DNA of 64,000 nt from Cyclospora cayetanensis. Lineage: Eukaryota > Apicomplexa > Conoidasida > Eucoccidiorida > Eimeriidae. Where the stretch lies: the NCBI RefSeq assembly GCF_002999335.1, contig NW_020312067.1, positions 53,517 to 117,516 of the forward strand, read 5' to 3'. Under the pieces are notes generated by a model. The model was not told the DNA's origin. It did not search any database and saw only the letters and a program-made list of their open reading frames with translations. Positions within the stretch are counted from its first letter, which is position 1; the number at the start of each line of letters is the position of its first letter. Below, piece by piece: positions 1 through 11,054 of this stretch. The translations under genes were made by a program, and so were the position numbers.

Positions 1-109
1 ATCGATCGATAGGCACCAAGTTGATTTTTTTCACGTGCCCTCCTCGGTGTTCACGCATGAGGGTAGTGGCACAGCCAGGCTGCACCTAGCCGCCTCTCTG
101 GGCATATCG

Positions 110-430
110 AACAGGGCGACTAGTTGCATGTAGCATGTAGCGTGCACATACACAAAAGTGCGTCGTCTTATATCAAGCTGACAGCACTCTGCAATAAATA
201 GGATACACGAACAAGCATCCAATCAATCAAGGCTCCACTGATTCACTGTTAACCTGACTAGTGTGCCAGAAAATGTCGAAGTGCAGCCTAGCCCGTTTCA
301 TCTTCCTAACCCTATTTTGAAACACTGTGTCGTTTTCAGTATCTGTACGCCGAGGTTGGGTGCGTGCAAAACATCGAAACTGGCACCACCGTAACGCCGC
401 TGCGGGCAGAAATGCAAAAACAATACAAAT
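110..430 (-). repeat. LTR-like repeat copy A
   Basis: Shares with other spacers a segment reading approximately tatatcaagctgacagcac, then tctgcaataaataggatac, then an A-rich tract, then gtgcagcctagcccgttt near 283-301. Related copies lie at 5.2, 18.6 (opposite orientation), 20.5, 61.1 and 63.1 kb. It sits at the integrase end of the relic and so would be its 3' LTR. Exact ends and target-site duplications are not visible. Confidence 0.6.
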
Positions 431-1153
431 CAAGTAACAAAAGTCTGTGTCAAGCGCTAAAGGGAAATTGACGGAAAAAAAAGGTGCGCACTAGCCAAAG
501 ACGTACAAGCGACCAGACCAACGAAGCCGCAGCGGTGCGATTTCTCGCATCGTCGGAGCCCTTAAGTGCGTTAGCCTCCTGCTACAACACAACAGAAGTC
601 ACATAAAATATGTGAAGGGAAACAAAATGCACCCTAGTCTAGAAGTCGTGCTGCGCCTTATAGGGCAGCCTCTGCATGTAAATGCAACTGGCGTTTGCAT
701 CAGAGTGGACTCCAAAACCTCATTAGAGGCAAAGAGAGGATGTAGAGCCCACACATCTGAGAGTACCCAAGCTTAGTTCTGAGTGTAGTATACCCCTGTA
801 TAATGAAGACTGGGAGCTTTTCGCGGAATGGCGATGTACGAAGGCATTGTCTTAGGCAGAGCATATGAGCTGGGGAGAGAAACTCACCAAGAAACGCGAG
901 GTTGCGACCAGCATCGTAAGCCAAATGAAGCCACAAGTTCTCCAAGAGGCAACGAAGCCCACAAGCGCCCGTACGCGAACCACTGAGCTTGACGTCCCAT
1001 CTCTATTTCACTATCAGCTCTCATCCACTGTGCCGTTTGCGCTCACTAGTCCTAGAATTTAGCACTTCTACGCCCTTCTGTGATTCATCCGCCTCCGCAC
1101 GGGTCACTTGGCTGCGCAGCAAAGTTCGCCAATAATTCAATTGATTTGATGCT

Positions 1154-1396
1154 TTAAAGAAATCCGATATTGATAGCTATGCGGTGGCTCTCAGTTTTTA
1201 AAGGTGATGGAACTATAATTGCATTGATTCGTAAGAAGATGGTAAAAGGTCTACGCCACCAGGGCGCAAACATAATCGTCTTTTGGTTTCCCTCTTGAAG
1301 CCTGCCGACCCACAGGATCAAATCTCCGGGCTCAAAATGCACACCCGACGGCTGCATATCATAGCTATGTGCTTGGCTATCTTGTGCTTTGCGCAA
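1154..1396 (-). pseudogene. Integrase C-terminal (GPY/F-type) relic
   Basis: The minus-strand reading contains FEPGDLILWVGRL followed by WWRRPFTIFLRI. This matches the 'F.vGDlVLl ... GPF.V..RI' pattern found after the catalytic core in Ty3/gypsy integrases. It lies just downstream, on the minus strand, of the integrase core relic at 1625-1855. The open stretch is 80 codons and is not linked in frame to the core. I could not identify a chromodomain after it. Confidence 0.65.
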
Positions 1397-1624
1397 ACAT
1401 GCGCGTTGCCTAGCCGAATGTTGTCTGAACCACTCTGCCTACTAGGGAAATCAATGAGTCCGGACTATTAGGTCCGTGCCCAGATCCGAAAGGGGCTCTT
1501 CAGTGTAAGGAAGACTATAGGGAGATCAACGGAAAGACGAGTGTAGTGATGTATTATTACGCCACTCGGCACGTGGCAAAAGCTGAGGCCAAGCACCTAC
1601 TTTTGTGATTGCGTTGAGCTGCAA

Positions 1625-1855
1625 CTACTGCAGAAGGGTGCGGTTGGTGGTCTTGGTGTGTTTGTTTGCCTCAGCATGCCTCATAGTGATCATGTTATGA
1701 TTAATGCGCAGGCGGGGCACTAAGGCACGCCAGGATCCACTATATCTAACTTCGAATACCCATCCGTAAAGATAGTATGTGAGAACCCATGGAGCTATTA
1801 GGCGTGTAAGAGTACTTAGGGATAATCTGAGACGCAACAGAGCTGGAGAAGGCAT
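1625..1855 (-). pseudogene. Integrase core end relic
   Basis: Contains LRINHNMITMRHAE followed by KTTNRTLLQ, a damaged form of the stretch 'lgI.hNmSTA.HPQTDGQTER.NRTL.Q' that ends the catalytic core of Ty3/gypsy integrases; the HPQTDGQTE box itself is degraded. This sits between the integrase zinc-binding part (1971-2110) and the C-terminal domain (1154-1396), in the expected order on the minus strand. Confidence 0.65.
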
Positions 1856-1959
1856 AAAATAGGCATTTTGCTGAGTCAGGCAACATTGACGTAGATGCTA
1901 CCTTGACCCTTGGCATCCGGCAGTCTAACAGTAGAGCTTATAGTCAGAATATCACAAGT

Positions 1960-2115
1960 TATTCAAAACGGAAGGCTTTGCAAAAAGTCGGACTTATAAG
2001 TATTGCGTTGCTTCACCAGCTGACAATCTGGGCAGGACGGGGCACGCTCCTGCGCAATGGGACGCACTCCAGGCCACCAACAGGACCGGGAGAGCTTTCT
2101 CACAGTAGTGTGATT
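1960..2115 (-). pseudogene. Integrase zinc-binding region relic
   Basis: One uninterrupted minus-strand frame reads KLSRSCWWPGVR, then CPDCQLVKQRN, then DFLQSLP. This is the 'LL.R.YWWPGM ... C..CQ..K ... LLQPLP' signature of the HHCC zinc-binding domain of gypsy integrases and the linker to the catalytic core. Histidines upstream (GH..NH) are compatible with the HH half. Just downstream on the minus strand, after a stop, a VRLPDAKGQGSIYV stretch matches the first strand of the core ('GLP...G...IfVvVDR'). Confidence 0.75.
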
Positions 2116-2246
2116 CTTACTATGGCCCTAAAGAGCGAATTTCACAGCTCACAACTGCACCGTGAAGTGAAGTCGGAATATCGAAAGAAAAAGAAACTCC
2201 CCGGATTTGTCTTGAGTCGAGCAAAATATCGTCAAAGTAGTATGGC

Positions 2247-2460
2247 TTTTACCCCTTTGCCATTTGAGGGGGTCGGCAATGTTGGCGGGTGCATGGGTGC
2301 CAAAAGCATGAATACATGCAATTTTTATGCAGACTGTGAGGCAACTCAGACGAGGGGAGTTGCACTGCACTACAGTGAAGCGGTGGAGAGTCGCCAGAAC
2401 GGATCGGTGACCACGTTGTTGATGCCCTTACTGCACTTCGCTATAAAGTCGGTGTCCGGA
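2247..2460 (-). repeat. Retroelement internal segment, copy 1
   Basis: Clearly homologous, in the same orientation, to 19440-19660: both share blocks such as cagacgaggggagttgc, gaacggatc(g/a)gtgacc and cccttactgcacttcgct, with roughly three quarters of positions matching by eye. In this relic it lies between the RT and integrase parts, so it is likely the RNase H to integrase linker of the family. Confidence 0.6.
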
Positions 2461-2777
2461 TAAAATAACGCTTTTGATGGGGCAGCACAACACTGAACTA
2501 GTTGTGAGGCCACCAAGCAGCGTCCTTGCTGCGGCATCAGCTCCCTCTGTCTACGTCATACCCTGCATCTTCTTGAGTATGTCAGTCAAAGAAGCAATAA
2601 GCCGAACACGTAGAGAAATGTAACTTCGCTAATGAGTACAAAGCCATAGAGCGCCACAGGTTCCTTGCAGGCATGACAAAGTAAAGGCCACACTACTTTG
2701 TTTAATGCGATTTTTTCCATAGCTGGCTCAATTTCTGCAGCCGAACACACAGAATTCCATATATGCGAATTAATTAT

Positions 2778-3011
2778 CTAAAGAAAGAGCAGCTGCATAC
2801 TTTCAGATACCATCATCCACAGACAACTGACGTGCAGACCGTAGGTGCTGTGTAGTTGGTGCTCTCGAATGTTTCGGCTGGAACCTAAGACGTCGTCCAT
2901 GTAGACAGCCATCCACCCCGATTTGACAGGCTTACTGAAAACCTCTGTCAACTTGCCGTTGCAGTTCAGCTGAGGCGATGACAAGTCCAAACGATGTACG
3001 ACTATACTCAA
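2778..3011 (-). pseudogene. Reverse transcriptase (YMDD) relic
   Basis: The minus-strand frame contains VFSKPVKSGWMAVYMDDVLGS followed by NIREHQLHS. This fits the RT palm of Ty3/gypsy elements: the YMDD catalytic box, then 'l.fS.....H..hl' where an H follows about 12 residues later. The flanking fingers and thumb are broken by stops. Its place between the gag-like knuckle and the integrase supports the element order. Confidence 0.7.
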
Positions 3012-4585
3012 CAGTGGAGGTGTGCGTGAGGGACTTCGTTCGGTACCTGTTAGAAGAGTTAATGGGCCATTGTAGGAAGGCGTCTGTAAAACTTAAGCTG
3101 CGAAGACTCTATTTACCCGTATTGTGTATCAAATAGCTCGCGAATGTGGGCCATTGGGAATCTCTGCTCCAACGTGATCTTTTTCAGGGGTGTAGAGTTA
3201 AAGCACACGCTTCACATCCCGTCGTTTTTCGACCTCAACACTAGGTTTTGCCTCAAGGTGGTGCCCGACTCCTGTAGTTTGCCCATTTCACCAAATCACC
3301 CGCCTGACATTCAAACCCATTTTATTGTGTTGGAGCATCCGGTACCGCAGAACCTTGTCTGAGGCTACCCGGAGAATAGCTCAATACGGTGCGCTGCACG
3401 ACCAGCAAGTGGCCAGCCTGCTGGCAGCTCATCATTATTTAGCACGTCCGCCAACTCCTAAATATTGACTTCTTCGTGTTATTATCTGCCCAGAATCTCA
3501 GTACCATACTTTTATGTCGAACCAGTTGCAGAGCCACTGAAACGGGAGGCATGCTCAGAACCGTCTTGTCGTCCTGCACTGCTGGGTGGCCCGCACGGAG
3601 ACTCTGCCTCACCTTGCTAAGGCCTCGATCCAATTACGCCTATCATAAGACAAAATGAACGCTGTTGACGAAACCAACAGCTGCATTTTTCTAAGGCTTC
3701 CAGGCACACTAGCCTTCACCGTGCGCAGAAGTGGATTCATTTGTGCCCATCATTGGATCCACCATGGTATACCTAGGCCAAGGTTGTGGTGCATGGTGCC
3801 AACATTGAAGTCACTGACCATGGCGACAATCCTAATTTGTCTATGAAGTGATATGAAGGTGCGGTAGCTTTGCCAATCCTTGTGTCCAGCCGCATATCGC
3901 AAGCCGTCTCAAACGGTGGTTAATCCGCTAGCTCCCTACACTGCGCCCTTTCCCTGATGCGTTTTTTTGCTCGCCAAGCTGCCTGCTTTCGCTGAGCCCA
4001 GTCCCGTTGTAAAGGCGTTTTTCTTTTTAAAAGGATCTGTGGCTTTTGCGTACGTAACCAAAGCTCCCACAATAGAAGCAGGCGCATTATTGGGGAACTG
4101 TCTAACCCTCGCCTTAGACAGTAGGCTCGGGCCGGCTGCTAGATTTCCATAGGCTTTCAATCCCGACTCGGCTAATCCTTTGCAGCCAAAGATGCACAGT
4201 TTGCACTAATTTGCCGCTGGAACCCGAAGTAGTCTCATATCTGCGGATGCTTCACTGGTCGGTTGTTCAATCACTGAGTCCCTGACTACCCAGCGATCAA
4301 GCTGATGTGACACTTCTGGTCTACCTGGGAGAGAGCACTGATAAAGCGATTGAGCGTCTGCACTACCCTGCAGTGTGGTTTTTGCAGACCTAAGCTTTTT
4401 CCTCGGCAGATCACCTCATGTATAGAATGACCAGCTTCAACTTCTCAGTTCTCTCAAAACTTGTTGAGCTGCTCTGATCTCGGCGAAAAACTCAGGATTT
4501 ACTACAAAGGCTTGAACTGTAGTAGCCCCTGGAGGCAGACGACTTTCGCTAGAAGAATTCTGCCACCGCTAAATTGTCTTTCAGA

Positions 4586-4858
4586 TCAATAAGATGCCAT
4601 AAGGAGTAATTGTTCCTCTCCATCTGCAGGGTACATAACAAAGCACATCTCCAAACTGCTGATAAAGTCTTTCCAGTACTTCTGGCCGGGACACCTTTTG
4701 GCATGTGAAACCTCATCAGAGCATCCAAAGCACATACCTATATATCTTGACCAGTGAGTCATTACTCCTACCAGCTGTGGTGCTAGTGCTTTCACATTAG
4801 CTTGCTGGCGTGACTCGCCCGCCTTAAGAGAGGTTGTGCCACGGTCTACTTCAGTCAC
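4586..4858 (-). pseudogene. gag-like zinc-knuckle relic
   Basis: A 90-codon minus-strand reading holds CFGCSDEVSHAKRCPG, spacing C-x2-C-x5-H-x3-C at residues 43, 46, 52 and 56. The canonical retroelement knuckle is C-x2-C-x4-H-x4-C, so this one is shifted by one residue. It is on the 5' side of the RT on the minus strand, where gag belongs. On its own the motif would be weak; position makes it plausible. Confidence 0.45.
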
Positions 4859-5199
4859 CAGAGGTTTCTTTTGCCATACTGTTCACAAAGAAACCAAATA
4901 GTTAAGTGATCAAGTAACCTGGTCAAAACCTAACAACTGCTGCAGGAAACCTGATATCCTAGTGCGTTTACAGCTAGGGGATGAGCGGGAACACCTGCAT
5001 CAAATTATGTGGTGTTACCAACTGTAATACTCCACTGTGGGTATCCATGGTCAATAAAAGCTCAATAGAAAGGTGTTAGGCATCTCTGAAAGAACTTTCG
5101 TCTTGATTGCCCGAGCTACTCTGAATTTTGACTTTAAGGGTTAGCGGCAGTTAGGATTTGCGTTACTGCACCCTCAAAGCATTTTCAGCATTCTTAGCT

Positions 5200-5440
5200 A
5201 GTTGCGCATAGCACGTCTAGTGCGTATACACGTACGAAGTGTGTCCTCTTGTATCGAGCTTATAGTCCTCTGTAATGGTTAATCTACATAAGTAGCCAAA
5301 TCGAACAGTCAGCTCTTCACGAAGTTTCTTTAAAAGAAAGAACTGTATGGCACGAGGTGCATCATTGTAGCTTAGCCTGTTACTCGTACGTTCTCTCAGA
5401 GGATTCCTCAGTCCTCTTATCCTGTTCATCTCAATTAGCT
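5200..5440 (-). repeat. LTR-like repeat copy B
   Basis: Contains tgtatcgagcttatagtcct, ctgtaatggttaatctacat and ttgtagcttagcctgttac, each the counterpart of blocks in copy A (110-430) in the same orientation and order. It would be the 5' LTR of the minus-strand relic. Confidence 0.55.
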
Positions 5441-6840
5441 CTTGCACGAAAGGAGAAGCGGGGAGTGTTCGAACGGTGCGCGGAGGTTGCTGCACCACCC
5501 TAGCACCCCCCAAGTAAGCGCACCCACTTGCCTAGGGACCTGTGAATCAACAGCACCGAGCATCCATCCTTATTGTCTTGCGCGGTCTACTCTGCTTTGC
5601 AAACTGTTGCAATGTATGAGTGCAGCAAACCCAAACAGGAAGTTCTTGGCAATTTCTTCGTTACGTGTACCGCATGTAGCGGGGAGTGCGGAAGGCTAAC
5701 TTGGCTGACTAGGAATACAGTATCCTAGCATGCTGTGGCGCTTTGAATGTGTCCAGACACACCTGCATAATGATGCAATAACTCACATATCAATTGGAAA
5801 GGCTCAAACCAAGGCTGTGAAGCAAGAATAGGGAATGAGCCAACAGGCTAGGGCTCAGATGCAAAAGCAGGATGTGTAGCTGAAAAAGGTTTGCTCGCCC
5901 ATAAAGAGTCAGTTGCCCTTAAAGGATCAGCGAAGCCAACGCGGGCAGGCCTTCCATGTCGTGGGATAACCTACACTCACGCACATGGCTTTACACTGCA
6001 CTACTTTATGCTAACAAGGAATTATTCAAGAACTGGTTACTTGATTTGTGTATTCGTAAGCCTTGGTGTTTGCAGGGCAAGACATATGTCTGAAAGGATT
6101 AGAATCGATGCAGTTTGTGGGTTTTCTCTCGCTGCCATGTGGAACTAGCCGTAAAGGCTCAAAGTGCTTGGAGGATGCAGTAGCGCGCACCGTAGGGGTC
6201 TCTCTTCCCACCATGCCAAAATCCTGAGTGGTGAGGACAGGCAACGGAGGAGCTCTTATGGAAGAAAACAGGATTTCTGTGATTTTTGAATTGGCGTTTG
6301 GGCTAGGGGAGTTTCCCTACACTTTTATAGGACAGAGTTGCGTTGCGAACCCCCTGCGCAGCTTTTCTTCACAATTCGCTTAAAGGACTTGGAGGAGTGA
6401 GGGAAAAGTCTATGGCACACAGCGCTGTGTGAGAGGCAATCCAAAGTAGCGTACAACAGGAGGTGCTCGGCGGGAAGCCATCTTTCTCCCAATTTAACTT
6501 GGCTACAAAATTTTCATAAAAATCGTGATAGCCCTCCTCTAGGCTGCAGGCCCCCACCATGCAAATTCACTCAAAGGCGCTTATTCACATATAAAACCTC
6601 AGTGGCTAAAACCAGCACACCCCACCGGCGAGGGGGTTGCGATTGTTCGATCCCACTTTAAAAGGATGCCACTCGGTTTGCCTGCATGGCCTCCTACAAG
6701 GCTATGCATGCTGCTCCCTAATTCGGACCGCAGCTCTCAGTGTATTCAAAACGATTCGCCTAGTTCTCTCAGGCGCAACGCTGCGTGGTGATCCTTGTTC
6801 TTTCAACCCCCGTTGAGCGTTCCCTCAGTCGCAGTCTCCC
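5441..6840. other. Spacer without a recognisable gene
   Basis: Only short open stretches occur on both strands, none with a domain I recognise, and base composition is balanced. No satellite array is present. It separates the retroelement relic from the CAG-rich gene block. Confidence 0.5.
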
Positions 6841-7097
6841 TTTCGCACTAGCAGCGCGCTGACGCCTCTGCCCCTCCCTTCTCCCCGAAGTAGACTTGTA
6901 CCCGACAGTCCGTTGCCGTCCAGGTTTCATACCCCCGTACTGCTTCTGCCAAGACGCAGTCTAGCTCCCCATGGCATTCCACGCGCTCTCTCTTGGCTGT
7001 TACCTCTACTTGTGCGCCTAAGCCCCCTGTGCATGCATCTAGAACCATTCGTCAAAAAACCTGTAGCTCATCCAACAGTCCTTCTGCTTTTCGAAAA

Positions 7098-7445
7098 ATG
7101 CTCCCATTGCGGCTCCTGCCGCTCGCTGCTCTCCTCTGCGCCGCGGCATCTCGAGTGGTCATTCGCTCGCCTTCAGAGAGAGAGCAGCAGCAGCAGCAGG
7201 TATCCTTTTCTGGCCCTCTGCACTATCGCCGTCCCCCCAGTTACTCCTTGTTGCTCTTGCAACAGGCGCAAACGCGCGGCAAGCGGCAACTCGACACTTC
7301 GCCGGTACAGGCAGAGAGCCGTCAACCTAGCTTGCTCCGGGAGCGGGGTGGCAAAACACAGGCCCGCTTTTTTTTTCTCTCTCTCTACACATATATATAT
7401 ATATACATATATGTACAAGGTATTGCATCCTCTAGAATAAACTGA
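7098..7445 (+). CDS. Possible small secreted protein
   Basis: From the ATG at 7098 the product starts MLPLRLLPLAALLCAAAS, a good signal peptide: short basic start, Leu/Ala core and a small-residue cleavage site. It then runs into Arg/Ser-rich sequence and a Gln run made by CAG repeats. A donor-like cagcag|gtatcc near 7199 and an acceptor-like ttgcaacag near 7265 could remove a short intron. The open frame ends after a (CT)n and (AT)n tract that looks non-coding, so the true 3' end is doubtful. It lies tail to tail with the chromo-domain gene, whose stop is 82 bp away. No family is recognised and it could be spurious. Confidence 0.3.
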   Translation: MLPLRLLPLAALLCAAASRVVIRSPSEREQQQQQVSFSGPLHYRRPPSYSLLLLQQAQTRGKRQLDTSPVQAESRQPSLLRERGGKTQARFFFLSLYTYIYIYIYVQGIASSRIN

Positions 7446-7526
7446 CAACGCAGCTCTTCAAGCACTTGGTTGTGCAAGGCCATCACAACACTACATCAGC
7501 GGTAAGCTGCAGAAGGCGTCTGCCAC

Positions 7527-10500
7527 CTACACGGGCTGCGTTTCCATCGTGAGACTGTGGCTACGAGACTGCGTTACAGACGTTGCTGGTGCATGCCCCC
7601 CCATAGCGAAGCTCGTTGCTGTCTCCTCAGCGTGTTTGACAACTTCGAGCGCATGCGTTACTGCCGCTTCTTCGGCCCGAAGCCAAGCATATGCCACAAC
7701 AACATCTGCGGAGGCAGGCACTGGTCTGGCTCCCGTGTTTGAACTACTTTTAACCACGGCAGACTCACCGTCCTCTAACAACGCCTCCGGTCCAGACTGC
7801 ACTGCAGCAGTAGACGCGAAACTGGCTAGTGGTGCTGCTGCTGCCGCCGCTTCTTCTGTCGTCGGGGTACAGCTCGATGTCACGCTCCGGGAGGAAGCCT
7901 CCTCACTGCAGCGCATCCGCTTTCGGCGAGTCTCTCTCGGTTTGTCTTCCGACAGCAAGACTCCGTCTTCATCAGCCTGCTTCTGCTGCTGGGGAGGGCT
8001 GTCACTACGGCAGCTGGCCACGCATGCTTCCAGCGGAGATCTCGAGGAAGCCGAATCTGCGCCGCTCGATGCTTGAAAGTCTGTGGCACTCACGTCAACT
8101 CCTCTAGCCCGCTGCTGTTGCTGCTGCTGCTCATCCTGTGGCTCTGCAGGAGACTCCCTATGCTGCGCACAGGGGCTGTTCGTCGGCTGCCTTTGCGACG
8201 TTTCTTGGATAAGCGACGCGGCATTGGACGGCTGCTGGCTCTGCCGCTCCTGCAGCGGTGTCTGGGAATACCTTTCCTCCTTCACAATGCGGCTTGCCGC
8301 TGACGTTTCTGGTGATGCGGCTGCCTTCTTCAGTTTCCTGCTGACCCTCTGCTCAGCCATCTCCCGCAAGAAATCCTCCAGCTGCTCTCTGATCGCAGAA
8401 GAGGACAAACACACACACACACATACACACGCAGATTGCGAGCTGCACATAAACACACCGGAGCCCCCGCTGCAAACACTGCCACACTCACCCCCAGTGC
8501 GACTGCCAACAGCCTTCCCCCACAGCCGCACACCTCGATGCTCTGAATGCAACAAACACTGCATTCTTGACTGGATCTCGCAGCTGTAGCAGCAGCCCTG
8601 ACGGCAGCAGCCGCTTCCGCATCCACTGCCAGTGCTGCAGCAGCTTTTTACTGCAATCCAGTCGAGACAAGAAGTCGTCGTTCGGCATCAGCACGCAGTC
8701 ATATCTGGAGAGCAACGACAGCAGCAACAAGCGCATGCTCGAAGGGATCTTACAGCAGCCCTTTTTTACAGGGCCGCCTTCCTGGATCGTCGTTGCACGA
8801 AAGGCGCGCCGCACAAAAAGGAAAACAAAAAACCACGCAAAGCAGACCCCTCAAACTGCCGCAGCACCACCTTACCCGAGAAGCCTGCTCAGCTGCCACT
8901 CTGCAAGAGCCTCCAAAAACTTCCGACTCATTGCAAACCGTGTATCAGGAGACAGTGCGCGTCGCAATAAGGCCACGTTGAACGGCACTGGGGTAAAGCT
9001 GTGCAGCATGCGAAGCAGCAAACATCGCAAGAGTCATGACACAGCTCCCCGACTGGTGTTGCTGCACAGAACGGCGGCACGTGCGCAGCTCGCTAGCCGC
9101 ACATACGTAGATGCAGCCGTCGGCAACCCTCCGAAGAAGACGCCTCCTGCTACTGGTGGCTTGTGCTATCTTCAAGTACTGCTCTGCAGCGATTTTACCG
9201 CCAGTTTGCCAGCGTCTCAGAGTAAATTGGGGGTCCACGAATTTTCCCCGCCTCCCCTCCCCCCTTCCCTCTCTAAAAGACTACTGACTTGACTTGCAGA
9301 TAGGCGAGTCGCAGCAGGAGACCACCGTGCGCGTCGGTTCCCCAGTCTACGAATTTCGGATACGACTCCCATTCTTGTGTGGAAAGGAGGGCGCAGGAGT
9401 GCACTTCTGCGGAGGAGTCTTTGAGGGAGCCGCCGCTGCTGCAGCCGCCGCCACCGTTGAGGCTACGCTTCTGCTGGGGCCGATGATGAGGCAATCCTAG
9501 CGTTTCCTCGGGGGATTCAAAGAAAGCCTTGTGATCCTTCGTACAGCGCTCGAGGTTTGAAACGTAGCAGCGGAGGTTCCTCGTCGCAATGCGGCTGACA
9601 CCCACCCTTTGCAGCAGTTCCTGCCGCAAGGCTTGCGTTTGCTCGCGCTCGCCTTCCCGTCCAGGCGCTTTCAAGGCACCCACCACGACGCTTTTTCCCC
9701 CCCCCTCCGAGTAGCTCGTCTCCTCACCCCTGCTTACCGGCGAAGAGACCTCTAGGCGCAAGACTTCGACGTCCCCGCTGCTGCTGCTTCGGCTTGTTTG
9801 ACTGCTCTTGACGGGGGGAGCTGTGGCGTAATCCGCGAGGCTGCGTGCCGCCTGCGAAGCCTCTTCTCGCGCAGTCGCCAGTCCTTCCCGCAGCGACTCC
9901 AGGCGCTTGATGGATTCGTTGTACCTGAGCAAATGCGGCAGCAAATGCGGCAGCGAATGCGGGAGACTCTGCACCCGCTACAGGCCTGTCTGCGATTCGG
10001 GTGTACAGACAGGCAGCCAGGAAGACGGCTCCAGACAGGAGGCAAGACTGCGCCGCGAGGCATCCAGCGGCAGAGCGACACGCCAACACACCTGTCTCTG
10101 AGGGCGTCCATCTTCTTCCGCAGTTCTCCCCCCAGATCCGAGAGGGAGCTCTGACGAGCAGCAAGCCACAGCAAGCAGCAGCACTGCGACAAACAGCTTT
10201 CAGCGAGCACTCTTTACACATACGAAGGCCTTTCTTAGCTGGCTGGGGAGACTCCACTCGATCCTCCGCTGCCGCCGCACTGGAAGGCTGCCTTCCGTGG
10301 AGCTCTGCGCGCTGATCGATGCCGCCATCATCGTGGAGCAGAGCAGCAGACGCTACACGCGACACAAAGCCATGGGCTCCCGCCTCGCGAGGAAACACCT
10401 ACCCAAGGCTCCCACGTGCTGTCTTCATCGGCGTAGTCTAGCCACAGTACGAAAAACTTCTCCTGGCCACAAATTATGGAGATACACATCGAGTTGTGCG

Positions 10501-10892
10501 ACATACGTACATATACATGCGAGCAAATCCACATACAAACATGAATACTCCCATACATTCTTGTGAACGTGTATGCAGGATGCGGGATTTCGGCTGGACA
10601 TGGTTTGAGTGCGACGTATTCTGCAAGGCTTGCTGCTTCGAAGAGGGCGTGAAAGATGCGAGGACGCTGGCTAGCTGCTCAGAGGCATGATTAATGCTGT
10701 CTTTCTCGGTGTTACGCCTGGAGCGCGTAGTGGTGCTGCTGCTGCCGCCGCCGATGCGGCCAGCGCAGCGCACACACGCACCACTTTGTTGTCGATTCTG
10801 TAACCCCTGATATCTCTGACTTGGTAAGTTGTGTTTTTGGCGTTGCGAGGCTTCCCCGCAGCCTTTCCGGCGAGCTTTTTCGTTGACGGCAT
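7527..10892 (-). CDS. Chromo-domain protein, multi-exon
   Basis: The start ATG at 10892 opens a Lys-rich leader (MPSTKKLAGKAAGK). Exon 1 gives TYQVRDIRGYRIDNK, and exon 2 (10462-10403, exactly 20 codons, acceptor gccag, donor GTAGGT) gives EKFFVLWLDYADEDSTWEPW. Joined, these make a chromo domain at residues 22-56. The aromatic-cage positions Tyr23, Trp43 and Tyr46 are kept, so binding to methylated lysine on histone H3 is a fair inference. Later minus-strand exons encode a coiled-coil stretch (LGGELRKKMDALRDR joined to YNESIKRLESLREG, about 10140-9739), a segment around 9640-9490, a segment at about 8705-8545 and a long last exon from about 8388 to the TAG at 7527 rich in Ser, Gln and Ala. 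Exons between 10400 and 10140 and around 9000 are unsure. The protein is probably nuclear. Confidence 0.65.
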
Positions 10893-11054
10893 CGCCGCTG
10901 CGCGTGGCTTCTGCTGCTCCGGCTGCCCGCGCGGAGTTAGTTCGCTGCAAACGGCTACCGCGGCGGTGGCGAAGGCCTCTGTGCAGCTCGCGAATCGGAA
11001 TTGTGCGCAAACAGCTGCTATCGCCGCCGCAGGTGCTTGCATGCGCTTGCATGC

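Larger units (their letters stand above)
110..5440 (-). mobile_element. Decayed Ty3/gypsy LTR retroelement
   Basis: Read on the minus strand, the pieces follow the order LTR-like copy, gag-like zinc knuckle, reverse transcriptase, integrase zinc-binding region, integrase core end, integrase C-terminal domain, LTR-like copy. That is the order of a Ty3/gypsy element with RT before integrase, and the total of about 5.3 kb is a normal size. Every domain is interrupted by stops or frame changes, so the element is dead. The two terminal repeats (about 110-430 and 5200-5440) are recognisable as relatives but are far from identical, which means an old insertion. Domain order and motifs are seen directly; element family (chromovirus-like elements are known in Eimeria) is inferred. 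Confidence 0.75.

Noticed and set aside
1903..2463. 186-codon plus-strand open frame
   Set aside because: It is antisense to a clear integrase zinc-binding region and to the repeated internal segment of the retroelement; its product has no domain.
10328..10558. Separate small gene around the VLWLDYADEDSTWEP motif
   Set aside because: It is the second exon of the chromo domain: a 60-bp exon with good acceptor and donor that completes the preceding exon in frame.
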